Part shown: positions 18,840-31,500 of the stretch, piece by piece
Numbering within the stretch: the stretch's first letter is position 1
How the letters are laid out: each line of letters begins with the position of its first letter
From: Blattamonas nauphoetae
Taxonomy: Eukaryota; Preaxostyla; Oxymonadida
Direction of reading: 5' to 3'
DNA: 64,000 bases
NCBI GenBank assembly: GCA_033064195.1
Contig: JARBJD010000115.1
Location: forward strand, 1 to 64,000
Notes under the pieces: generated by a model
Told to the model about the DNA's origin: nothing
The model's database searches: none
What the model saw: only the letters and a program-made list of their open reading frames with translations
Position numbers and translations under genes: made by a program

Positions 18840-21800
18840 TCAGTGAGAGGTGCTTCTCGACTTGGACCTTAGGTTTCGATAGAAATCGAAGTCTCTCACA
18901 CTCCGTCTCAGATGGTCTCGTCGGATTGCGTCGAGGAGAATCCCAATCACAGCAATCCCGTTTTCGTAGTCCTCAAGATTGGACGAAGTCGAGACAGCGA
19001 AGAGAATACTGTCGATCACTCCCTTCGAAATCAGATTCAGTCGAAATGTGTGTGGAGACACCACAACCAATCGATGCAGCATCTCCAAAAAGATGGATCT
19101 GTGAGCAGGAATACTCAATCTGAACAGATAAAGACGAAGAAGACAAACGTGATGAGACTTGGAAGGATTTCAAGATACATCCTTCTTGTCGAAGGATTTG
19201 TATGATCTGAGTGAGCAATAAAAGCACGAGATGGATCCCGAATTCCTTCGATGATGACGAAGAAGTCCCAAACGGAGTCGAAAACGCTGTTATCTGGGGA
19301 CGCTGCTTCAAATATGACTTGGCGTGAATTCTTGGTGAAGGTGGAGAGGATTTGTGTATGAATGGAGTGGGATGGGTTGAGTGACAGGAGCGGCAAATCG
19401 AAGTGTTGTGGGAGGTTTAACCAGCTCAGAACGAAAACAATGCGAGCGAGGAGAAGGATCAAGTGATCAGCAACTATGGATAATCGAAGGTGAGGAAAGA
19501 TTGAAGGGAGAATTTTGGACAGAGAAACGCAATCACCAAAGGGAGCGGTGTGGAGAAGGAGAGATTGAAAGATTATAATGAATACTGACGTGATGATAGG
19601 GTTCGTGAGGATAGCGTCGATGGATATCACGAGCGATGGGATGACCAGAGGAGGAGGGAAAAATGCAAAGAGATAACAACCGTGCACATAATCATGTTGT
19701 TGTGGATGATCTGATAGGAGAATCGACATAAAAATCGATGCGCCCAGTTCGCATGTCTCATCGTCAGTGAAATCGAGATGGAAACATCGAAGAAGGAGTG
19801 AGTGGATGCCAACAAGAGGATAGTTCAGCAGCCATTTCGACTTGATCGAACGAATGATGCGTCGACTGATGACGAACAGGGATGCATCCAATCGAAGATG
19901 TCTTTCGAAGAGAAGATCGTACGGGACAAGAGATCGTCGGGTGGAAAGTGGGAGGGAAGTGTGATTCAGCAATATCGTTGGATGAATGCCCCGGAGTTCA
20001 GAAAGCACTGGGAAGTCGGGAGTGTTCTCGATGAAGTCGAGGTACGCTGTTGGGAAGGGAAGGCCATGGTAATGTGTGAGCATGCACGCAAAGTAACACA
20101 CATAAGTTCCACCGCTTCTTCCCAGGAAGTCATTGGAATTGTGGAATCGGAGCAGAAAATTAACTCTCCAATCCAACGACATCTCCATCCACGACGAAGT
20201 CTTGTCGAGATCAGCATTGATGAGGCACATCACAAAGCGAAGGAAGGCATTGGAGTAGATGTGGTTGGTCAAATCGACTGACAACAATCCCTCGAAATCG
20301 AAATCACTTTCCTTCATCTTTCGATCATGGGATGTCTTCCATGATTCTTTGTGCATCCACAATATCCACAACCGAACAAGGGCAACTTGTTCGGTTTCGG
20401 TTCCATCTCGAAAAGCATTGCGAAGAGAAGAATAAGGAGGAGAGAGTGGGTCTGGACAATCGATGAGAAGGATGAGATCTTCAAAAACTAAGAACGAACG
20501 ATCGCGGATCACTGAGTTGTCGCTGTGAAGAGCCGAGATGAGTTTGGTGATGAATTCGGTCTGTTGAAGAATGCACGACGAAGAGCGGGTTTCATCGAGG
20601 ACAGCTTCGCATCTCCAGAGTGTTGTGATGAGGATGAAATCATCTTCTTCGTCGAAAAGATCAGGCGAGAAGGTTTCTGTCAAATCGAGGTCAGGAATGT
20701 GATCTTCATTCCGGTTGAAGCGCTGGAAATAGAGGTCGGTTTCGAAGTCGAGTGCGGAAGGCATACGAAATTGGTTGAAGGGTGAGATTCGGACTGGAGC
20801 AGAGAGGAGAGAGTGGATCGTGGTGATGATGTTCAGTGTTGCTTGGTGGATGAAGGAAGAGTGGGCGAGTGAAAATGCTGACGGTGTGGATTGGAGATCT
20901 GTTGTGATGGAGATGGAGGGTTGGACTGAACTAGCGAGTGATGGCTCTGAAGAGTGATCAGAAAGAGACTTCCCTGTGCGGGAAGCATCAGAAGAAACAC
21001 TCTCGACAGATGGAGGAAGTTCCGTTTCTGTGGAAATGGTGGATTTCAACCCATTTGATGATGTGTCCGAAAAGTGGCTTTTTTCGATGTCTTGAAATGG
21101 TGGATTTTGAAAAGTGTGATTTTTGTCGGCGGAGAGAGAGATCGATGGAGGTGGGCCAAGCGTCAAATTTGATGAGGTATGATCAACTGCTTGGAGAAGA
21201 TGGTTGCTTTGTGCTACCATGGCACGAACTTGGAGTTTTGTTCGGATGGAGACGAGATAAGGGCGAAAGAGAAGAAGACAGAGAAATGATAGATCAGTCT
21301 GGAGAGGAGATGAGTGAAAAAGAAGAGACAGACCAATGTAAACTGTTTTGTCGCGATGTACCTCAAGAAATGCTTCCATTCGTTATACGATGCGAGATTT
21401 TGGATGAGCAGTTGTTCAAAATCTCTGTGGATAATTTTCGGTAAGATATCTTGAAGAAAGCTCACTGGTTCGGCGTTGACAGTTCGAAGGATTGAATTCT
21501 CCCGAACTCTGATGCGTCCGAGAGCACATGTTTGGGTAACTCCTTTCACGAAGATGGATGCAATGGATGGTTTGGGAAAGAATCTGACTTTTTCAAAGTC
21601 ATCCACGGTGGAGATGCATTCAGCAAGGAAAATCACAATCAATGGAGTGTTGTCAGCAAAAGCCGGATCCAAGTTGTTGTGACGAACATGGAAATTGTTG
21701 ACGATGGATATATCGCCAGATTCGTAAAAATGAAGGAATAAGTCCCACAACACACATTCAAGGCGGGCAACCTCGTGTCTTGGATGGGGAGGGAGTTTGA

Positions 21801-22425
21801 TGATACAATTCTCGGTCTCAATGTCGTTGATGAAATCCAAAAATTTTTTGCAGATTACTGAGATATCAGATGAGAAGAATGATTGGGGGTGTTCTGACGG
21901 AAGTTTGTGGTAATCTGAACGTGAATAGAGGAAGACGAGAATGTCAAACGAATACACAGGGCTGGTGAATCATCAATGGTTATCTTGTCCAAAATTAGAG
22001 GTGAAGTTGTGAATGTGTTGGTTGTATGATGATTCACACACAGTACAGCCTCAACAAACCATTCAATCAAATCCTGAATCAAGGAACAAAGGAAAGAAGC
22101 ATACAGTCCAGCAAAGAACTCCTAGTGGGTCTCGCGGTGGATGGATGGTCTGTACAATGGTTTGTGAGTCTTCAGACACTTCGATCTCGATAATATTGAG
22201 ATTCGTCTCATTTCGAGGAATTGTGTGAGAGTGGAAGGTGAAATTAAGAGTGATTGAAGAAAGACATCTTTCCGCATGAATGGCCAAAAATTGATCTGAA
22301 TCGACATATGAAATGTCAAAGTTGACAGATGGATAAGGTCCCTGAGGAAAAGAGCATCGTTCAAGAACGAGAGAGATGAAGATAGGGGACACAACGGATG
22401 GACAAACGAAGTCTAACATAGGCAT
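18840..22425 (-). CDS. Large ARM-like helical protein, copy 1, six exons, ~1,129 aa
   Basis: Exons on the minus strand: 22408-22425, 22105-22341, 21950-22073, 21334-21914, 19149-21298 and 18840-19119. Introns are 66, 31, 35, 35 and 29 nt, starting GTTTGTC, GTATGC, GTTTGAC, GTCTGTC and GTTTGTC, all ending AG. Every junction keeps frame and is conserved in the paralogue at 45067-48783. The protein has a helical N-terminal part, a Ser/Thr-rich linker, then long helical repeats (e.g. FITKLISALHSDN, then LLSVDLTNHIYSNAFLRF), like ARM/HEAT solenoids. No signal peptide or membrane segment is clear; a cytosolic scaffold is likely. It is divergent from the receptor at 22542 with 116 bp between starts. 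An upstream exon cannot be excluded. Confidence 0.75.
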
Positions 22426-22541
22426 TGGAGTCTGTGAAGAAACAAATAAGTTGCGTCAAATTGTTGTGTTGATGGAATTCAACTGTGAATGTACAAATAA
22501 TGAGCCGATCAATTTAGGGAGGATCGACCTTCTCCCTCAAA
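22426..22541. promoter_or_regulatory. Divergent promoter region, copy 1
   Basis: Only 116 bp separate the start of the large ARM-like gene (minus) from the start of the receptor gene (plus). The same head-to-head layout recurs at 48784-48841 with 58 bp. The two genes probably share a bidirectional promoter. No specific motif stands out. Confidence 0.45.
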
Positions 22542-25500
22542 ATGCATCCTCATTTCTTTCTTGCTGCCCCCCTCATCGTTTCCCTCTTCAATTTGACGCT
22601 TCAAGCCAAGGATTTCCCGGAAGGGACTTTGTTGAACCTGAAACCAATTCTTGAAGAAATGATGATTGCCCAAACCTCAAACATCGAGCACAGAAACGAA
22701 CCAATCCTTCTCCACGGTCAATGCTCCATCTTTGAATATAATTTGAGATCGGTCAACATATCGATTCTTGGGACTCAATCATCATCAATCGTATCGAACC
22801 GAGCTGAAGACAATCAGAAACCTTTGAGTTCTGAACTCTATTCGATGCTGATTGTAACAAACAGCACAGTTGGACTCTCTTCGCTTCGATTGATATGCCA
22901 TGGAGACCACAGTTCTGTTGCGACAATTCACCAATCGTCACTGTCGATCTCAAACTGCGAGATCAGCCCCGCTACGTCCACTTTTCCGTTTTTATCAACA
23001 TGGGCACTCGCTGATACGTCGATGGTGACAATTGTCGACACACAAGTGAGCTGGAAACACGCGACATCTCTGCCACTTGTTGGAGCGATGGCACACGATG
23101 ACCAGTATCTGGTGGCTGAGTTGTCGAAGAACAGCATTTTGGGAAGGGACGCTGATCAGACAAGGGGTACTCTGTCGATTATTGGGAGTGGACTCTCATC
23201 CCAAAATACCGCATTGCCTCTCGCAACTGGCCCGCTGTTTGATTTCGGGTTCGTCCAAAACAACGTCCAGCAATCACTGTTTGCCACTTCCGTTTCATTG
23301 ACAACTTCAACGCTGACAAACGTGACGAGTCATCGTCGCTTCATTGGCGACGATCTACGCTTCCCTCTCGCCTCCCAAAAGCTGATTTCTTCCTCAGTTT
23401 CGGGATGCACCAACCATCTTTATGGAACAGGGTTGTTGGACATGAATTTTGGGAGTGGTGTTTGCTGTCAGAATTCATCGTTCTCGAAATGCGAAACCGA
23501 CGCTGACCCAACAGAAGGCCCTCCCACCGTGTATCTCCAACACATCACAACCCATTTCAACCATAAACTCTTTAAGACATGCACTCTGTTCGACACTTGC
23601 ACCTTCCGCGACATCCACGCTGACCGAGGAGGCGCGATTGACTCAGACGAGACCACAACGTCCCCACAATCACCAAATGCTCCTTCCTTCGCTGCACTGC
23701 CGACCGTTTGGGCGGAAGCATCTTTTACTGTCCATCGCCGTCGTGTTCCATGTCTGTGTCGCACTGCTCGTTTGTGTCGGGAAGGGCTGGCTTGCAAGGC
23801 GGAGGAATCCAGATTGCTTACTGCAAGCTGAGCACAATCGCCGATTGTGTGTTCCTCAACCTCTCCACAACCACCAAACATGGAGGAGGGTTGACGCTGA
23901 TCGAATCTCCGGGTCTGGTCACAGTCTCGAGCTGTCTTTTCCAGAAATGCCGGACGGACCATGCGACTGGCAGTGGAGGAGCGGTTTATTCGGTCAAGAG
24001 CGGGTTTGTGTTCGCCTCGCTCCGTTTCAGAGAGAACAATGCTGCAACACTCAATCAGGGACACGATCTTTGGATTGAGCTGACAACTGCAAATCAAGGT
24101 GTCTCGTCAATCACAGAATGCGACACGGATCAAGAAACAATTTTCGTTAAATTCTTTAACGCGACAACCATCACTCCAGACTTTGTTGGTGCCCAGAATA
24201 AGTTGACAGTTACGTCAGTGAGCTGTGTTGTGAGCACGGACAACAGGACAGCAAAGGTAGCACTGAAAGTTGATCAGCCGATCAGCGGAACTGTTCTGAT
24301 GCTCGTCGACAACTCGAACGGGTACGAAATGCCGAACGACGACTCACCTCCTCCAATCAACCGAATGATCTCGTTCGAATTCTCTTCTACTGTGACCTCA
24401 ACCACAATCGACGTCTCTTTTGGAGAGTGGGAACCACTGCAGTACGAAGCGAACTATTCCCTCGTCACTTTCGGATGGAAAGAATCGATCGTCGACACAA
24501 ATGCTGCTGTCCTCGCCACTCCAAATCCACCGCGAATCGTGCAAGCGATATGTGAAAGTGGCGACTCTGAGTTCGACGCTTTCATCTCTCTGAAAGCACG
24601 GACACTGGCAACAGGATCGTACAAAGCGTCAATTAAAGGCATCCCGAATTTCTGGATGGTTGTTGATTTTGTGAGCAGCGGATCTGGGGGGAACATCTTC
24701 TCCACCAAACTTGGATTGAAACTGCAGGGTGAACATGCGATTCTGGATTTCGAAACGACGTATGAGATTGATCAAGTGATCAGAACCAGCACAAACAAGG
24801 CTCTAATCCTCGATCCTCCTCGCCTCCTCTTCACCACTCCGAACCGTCCATTGTTGAAGAGTGTGGGCACGATCGCATTTTCGGACTTGAAGAAAGACGT
24901 ACTGACCATCAAACTGGTTGGAGAGAAGATGATTGCGAGTCCGTACACTTTGACCGTGACTGATGGGTCAAACACATCGACAGTGACAGCTGTGTTCGAT
25001 GCAGATGGTGTGAATAGAGAGGCGACAGCCGTTGTTTACTCGATGGATGAAAGCAAGCCAGCACAGTTGACCTTTGGGAAGACGTACACAATCACGGGGA
25101 TCACATGCTCAGGCGGCCGAGAGCTTACCCTCACCCCAAATCTGAAAATTCCTGTTCCAACTGAACCGCCACGTGTGGAAAAGGTCATTTCGGCCACACT
25201 CCTCAATGGAGAGACCCTCGTTGAACTCGACTTCCTGGGTCGAGTCCTCCCATCACCAGTCTCCACCGTCACAATTAAAGGGGAGTCCTCTGTGGCATCC
25301 ACAAACATCACACGCAAGTCAGCCACGTCGTTCACAGTTCGCTTCAAAATAGCTGCGACAGCCTCTCTCGATTCTCTGGTTTATGGAGAGACGTATTTCA
25401 TTGAATCGGTGAAAAGCTACTCCACTTCTCTCATCTGCAACGACATCATCGTCACCGTTCCTTCGAATGTCCGTGTGCTTGAAATTAACACCACATTCTC

Positions 25501-27790
25501 GAACGATGTGAAAACGGGGATGAAATTTGCTTTTGGAGTGGAAGTCCAATGCTCGTCGTCAGATTTCGCTTGCATATCAACAGCCCCCGTCCGCATTGGT
25601 TGGGAGACTGGCCTGCAATACGGAACAACACACACCTTCTCAAGAATGCAGGAAATTGGAGACTCCTCTCAACTTGTCTCGTTCATCGCGAACTCTTTCA
25701 CGACAGACCCCAAGCCAACAGAGCCTGTGTTCTACGTGGACGAGTCAGGTGGTTTCAGCGACTTCTGTGGCGATTACGACGAGAAATGCAAGACGATGGA
25801 CGAAGTGTGGCGAATTGTGAAAGGGATTGGCTTTGTTCGACCGACACTCCTCATCGTGAACTCCACTACACTGGACTCACCAATTGCCGTGACGCAAGGA
25901 ATGTGTGTGATGGTGACAAGTGGCAGCAAGTTTGATCCGAAACTGCACGTCGCCTCGAATGATCTGAGCGGAGGCGAGTTGGGGATGATCGTTGTGGACT
26001 CAGCCTTTCTCGAGTTGAAAAGTGTGGATGTGTACATCCTGTCAGTCTCGCCGTCGTTTGTTCTGATTCATGCGACGAACTCTGAAATTGAATTTCGTGA
26101 CGGACAATTGTCTGGGCCGGCCACTGGAATGATGATGAATGAAGATAACGACAGTATTTGCAGCTGGTCGTCGGGAGATTTGCAACTAGTCAACTGCGAC
26201 ACTGACATCACAAGCACACATCTGTTCCAACTGCATCAAGGAGCGATCAACATGAAGAATGGTTCGCTTGAAATCAGAACATTGTCGTTCGATTCGAACT
26301 GTGCCTCGTCCTCCTCGTTTCCGTCTTCTCGTCGCAACATCCACTGCTCGGATGAAGGGACGATCACGAATGGAAGTCTGAGTGGAGGAGATGGATCTAA
26401 CGGATTGCCGCTGTGGGCGTCGATGGAAGGCTGTGTGATGAAAGGCGATGGTGCTCAACCCGACTCGCCTCTGTTCGTTCCTCAGCTGGACAAGGAACAG
26501 TCGAAGAGTGTGGTTGACGCAGCCACAAAACAATTCAAAGTGACTATCGTTGGATCTCGACTGATTCCGTGTGGGTTGTTCTTGGAAGTGTTCGAATCTG
26601 AAACAGAAAGCAACGTGGATGGCAAAACAGTGGAATTCGAACTAAATCACACATCGTTTGAAAAAGAGGTGAATCTGGTTATCAAACCAGAAGAAATAGC
26701 CTCGTTGGATCACAAATACGAACTTCGCTGCCGACTGAAGTTTGGGAAGAATCTGCGAACGACAGACTGGTTCAAATTCTCAGACGCCGAAGAGCCCAAA
26801 CCAAAATTCAGCCAAACTCCACTCGGAAAGGCACTCTTCTCGTGGATTCTTCCAGTTGTCATCAGTGTTGTCCTGCTTCTCATCATCCTCATCATCGTTT
26901 TGATCGTCTGCCGTCGGAGACGACAGCAAAAATCGTACGAACAGGTTGAAATGACGGAAGAACAAGAGAATGAGGAATACATGCCAAAAATCGGTGGACT
27001 GGAAGATGGCATGTGTGAAACGAACAACATAGTTGCAGTGAACCAGCACAAAGGAGAGACAACCAACAATGCGTCCAACGTTCGTGTCAAATCAACAGGA
27101 AACGTAGACCTTGTGGAAGTGTTTTGCATCAACGACATCGATCAGAAGGATGTCGTCGAAACGAAGTTCTTGGAGGGCAAGGAGACACTCTACCACCGAC
27201 TCCACGAAGCTCAGAATCCAAAACCGATTGAGGCGGAGAAGGTTCAAAAGGAGATCACCGAACAACTGCTCCGTGCGATGCGGAAGATCCCTGTCGCGCA
27301 AGTTTTGCAGAATCTGAACCCACACTGGGTTGTCTTTGGCAATAACACGGAAGTTCACTTCAAGCTCGTCGATGATCAGAAAAAGACTCAATCGCACGAC
27401 GACAGAACTAACAACCAAAATGGAGGAGATGCTCAGCGCTGGAATCCACCTGAAGAAAACGCTCAGAAAAACGGATCTGAACAGAAATCGACAACCAACA
27501 AAGAAGCTGGACTGGTTTTTCGGCTCGGTCTGCTTTTGTGGGAAATCGAGACAGGACAGGTGCCGTATTCTGAGCACGACGGACTCAACGCTCACCGTCA
27601 CATCGCGTTGGGTGTTGGTCTGAAGATGGACACAATTGAGAACGAGGGATTGCGAGAGTTGATTGAGGATTGCATGCAACTTGATCCGAAAAACAGACCG
27701 ACTTTGCAGAAAGTGAAGGATCTACTCTTCAAGTCCTTCTCTCCGTCTGCATCAGACAATACTCTCAGCCAACAGAACAAGAAATATTAA
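22542..27790 (+). CDS. Giant type-I membrane receptor with beta-helix, Ig-like repeats and cytoplasmic pseudokinase (one frame break)
   Basis: Starts MHPHFFLAAPLIVSLF, a signal peptide. The first ~450 residues are beta-helix-like, with recurring CxF and GG phrases. About five Ig-like units of ~90 residues follow, then a second beta-helix part with a CG..C motif. A membrane helix (near 26,840-26,920, SWILPVVISVVLLLI then CRRRR) leads to a cytoplasmic kinase-like domain: LNPHWVVFG where the catalytic loop should be, WNPPE, LGLLLWEIETGQVPY and CMQLDPKNRPT. The HRD and DFG residues are not present, so it is a pseudokinase. The reading frame shifts by one base between about 23,645 and 23,690; this could be decay or assembly error. 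Probably a cell-surface sensor or adhesion receptor. Confidence 0.78.
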
Positions 27791-28515
27791 TCGTGACAAT
27801 AGCTCATCCATCACAGCACGCCATCTCACTCATCTCATTGCACACTCAGACAACATTGGACTCTTCCTTTCTTCTTCATTGTCTCATCTTGCCGTTTGTC
27901 ACGAGACACTTCTTCATTCAGCCACTCTCACACACCAACCATTCATCTTTTGGCGCATCCAGCCACACTATTTCCGCTTCACTGGATAGGCTTGCCCACC
28001 GTGAAGCCCTCTTTCTTCTTCTTGCTTTCATTTCTGTTGCAGTTGTGCTGGCCGCACTTCGTGGATGAAATGCTTCTTCCTCGACATCGGGATCACCCAT
28101 TCTTCATTGCATGCACACTGCATCCACTTCTCATCTCACCTTTCATCTCGTCATCTCAGTTTGACCACATCTCATCTCATTCTCACTATTGATCCCAACT
28201 CCAATTTATTGAACTGACTATTTCTGACCGATTTTCCCGTTGATTTCTTTTGATCGTTCCTTGACCAACTTTCCCTCACCAGATCCCACTTTTTCATCCA
28301 CTCCAACCACCACTTTTTCCTGCCGCACAATTCATCATTCCTTGACTCCGACTTCTTTAGCGAAATTATGGCCATTGGATCATGGTTGTAAAGTGGTTCG
28401 TTTGGATTTTTGAGAAAAAATTGAGAAGTTTGTTAAGTTAATAGTGATATTCCAAGATCTTAATCAGAGTACCTCAATGAAAAGAATGGAAAAATGTAGT
28501 GAAATCATGGACTGT
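27791..28515. other. Convergent intergenic region
   Basis: Lies between two genes that end towards each other. Pyrimidine-rich on the plus strand with many CATCTC and CTTCTT phrases. No supported gene or obvious terminator hairpin was seen. Confidence 0.5.
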
Positions 28516-31500
28516 TTACTTTTGATTAAGACCTGTCTTCTCGTCGGAGTATGGTTGAGAAGCACCTGAAGTGGCTATTGGTTGAGATTCCACGTTTTGG
28601 TAAGCAGTGGTGTTCTTCCTTCCATAGCCACAAGCAGCCCACCATCCACAGTAACAACTGAGAAAAGTAAGGGCGACGCAGACAGCGATAAACACGAAGA
28701 CGCCGATGAGAACGCCAGCGACGGTGGATGCGATCTTCGTACCGCGTGAGTTTGTCCAGTCAGCGCGACGATCGTCTGGGAGAATATAGGGGGTGTACTA
28801 ATTATGTCCCCTCAGGTTTTCTACATATACAGTGAGTGAAGATGGAAAACAAGACCAGGCAGGAGCTTACACCGAGCCAGCGGACAGACTAAAGTTCGAA
28901 TTTTACTTCAATATTGCTTTATTCACGAAAATCTATCTTTTTCATGTCTCCTCCTGCTTTGTTTTCACAGATTCACTCATTGATTGATGAAAAGAATGAG
29001 AGAACTGGTTTAATGAGATGACTTCAGCATGAATTCTCGAACTTTGTGTGAATATCATCTTGGTTGGAGAGAACCGGAGGATCCTTGACAATCATGACAG
29101 GACAACATGACAGATGTCTATCGTCCAATACATTCTAAAAGTGAGGTTAAAACAAGGAAAGTTTGTCATTCTTCATCAGAGAGTCGATTCAAATCTGATC
29201 TCGTTCACTTTCCAGAGTGATTCTCACAAGACTTCGATTCTGATAGTACTGTGTTGAAGTTTAAAGAATGAGATGGAATTTCTGGAAAACGTGAAACTTC
29301 ACACGTTTCCTCAAATGTAACTTTTGCATTCTTGGTTAGAGTTTTGCCGTGTGAAATCAAAAGAGTGCCAGAGACTGCGATCAAAGGTCCTTTCTTCTAA
29401 TTCATAACTTCACCTATTTTTAAAGAGGATAAAATAGGTGATTCATAGAGTCAAATGAGTTGAACAAACATTCGAGTGATGTCAGAACGAAATCCACTGT
29501 TTCGACCAGATCAGCGAATCTATCTGACTTTTTGCATGTTTAGAGCAAAAATCAAGAGAAAAAGGTGATAATCACTCCAATTAGAAGTTTGACACAGTTA
29601 TCGTTTCACATAGAATGAAAAATCAGTGAATCATTTTGAGATTTGTGCGATTTGAGTGACTTAATGAATACGATATTGAAAATCTTTGCTTAAAATATGA
29701 ATTGACTCAGTGTAAGACTCTTGACAAAAAATTAACTCAATTGACCTGGTCGACAGTGAGAAAACTCGAGGGGACATACTTAGTAAACCCCCTATATGCA
29801 CACGATCTCGACTGGTGCTGGTACAGTTTTCGAAGTTCTTCCCATTCACGTTGTATTTCTTTTCAGTTCTGTAATGAATCACAACGTCGTATCTCTTCTT
29901 AGTTTTCTGAAGGTTCTGAACGAAGACGCAATCGACGAAGTGGACGGAGGGATTGTCTGTTCTGTTGAAGTACACCAATCCGCCTTCTTTCTGAACATGG
30001 CAAGTTGAGAAATTGACGGATCTGGCGTGGAACAAGTTCACACTGTCCAGGTTGATCAATCCGCCTCCTTCCTGTGCTCCTGACAATGCGAAAGTAACTT
30101 CGACGAGCGTAACTGCATTAACGCCCTTTCCTGCATATATGAAGCCTCCTTATTTGCCTGCTTCAGCGTTGTCAATAACACATTGTTGAACAGTGATTGT
30201 GGATCGGCCCGTTGTATAAATAACCGCACCATGTCCGTCCGGAGTCGTCGAGTGAGAAATAGTTGAGTTGGATATTTTCACTTTCGCAGTGTCGTGGGGA
30301 AGATAGAGAACTCCTCCGTCCGGCATGTAGGAAGACGCGCCAGATGAAGAAAATTTGCACGAAACGATCTTGACTTCTATCGACTTGCTAAACGCAACAT
30401 TTTCCCAGAAACGGGGTGCATTACTTCCTTGAGACCACTGCATATTCGTCAAACTTAAGGAGGATGCTTGCAGTCCATAGACGAGTCCGCCGCCAAGAGC
30501 GCCTGCCACAGATTCGACGGTTGAGTCTTTCATGACGACAGATCGATCGGCAACTCCTTCAACTGGTTTTGTGGGAAGTTCGCCGACGTCTGTGCACTTA
30601 ATCTGTTTGAAAGTGGAGTTGAGGATGGTCACTGTTTGTTCGTCTTGACCAGCGAGAATAGGCTTCTGAGCATTGTTCTCGAGATTAGCAAATTTAGAGT
30701 TTTCCACAACAAGTGCTAGTTGAGGATCGGCGGTGTCGGCGGGGCTTTCGATGAGAGACGAGGAGAAGATGCTGGAGCCGATGGATTGATCGTATATGAT
30801 CAGTTTACTTCCGGTTCGACAGAGGAGTGGTTTGGAAAATTCAGCTCCCGGAAATGCGCAGTTGGTAATGTTCAGAATCGAGTCTTGTTGAGCTTGCGCG
30901 AAGGTTGCTTTCGGTGACAGATTGATGCTGATTGAGACAAAAGTGAGCGATGAATTCTCCAGAACAAATGCTGCAACATCGATTTCACCAAGATCTAAAA
31001 GCGCATGTTTCTCACGGCCGATAAAGGTCAGGTTGCGGTTGACAAAGTGAAGATCACGAGCAAAGTAATATTCATCCTGCAATTCGATTTTTGTGACGTC
31101 ATCCGCATACTTCTTGATCACATCCTGAAGGTCGATGCCTTCCGAATGGATATGTGCAAATACAGCGAAGAGAGTCCCGCAAGGAGACGACAAGCTCCCG
31201 CATTCTTCCCCCTCTCCTCCTCCCACTCCTGACGATGACACAACCGCTTCGATCAGCATCGGTTTTGGAGTTTTGAACGAAACCGATCCGTCAATCAAGA
31301 TAATGTCATCCGAGTCAACCACTCCCACAATCGACTCCACAAAGTATTCTGTGTCGGGATCAAGTCCATCGCTTGTGTCGATTCGGAGTGTGGGGGAGAG
31401 TGCTCGCGATGTATCATCAAACAGAAGTTTATACGAGAAAGAAGGACGAAGCGTGACAGTGTATTCTTTCATCGTCGCCAGACCAGTTCCCGACAGTTCA

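Noticed and set aside
29661-30086. A separate small gene next to the giant surface-protein gene
   Set aside because: It is in the same frame as the large gene, separated only by one stop codon, and continues its beta-helix pattern; treated as part of that gene.
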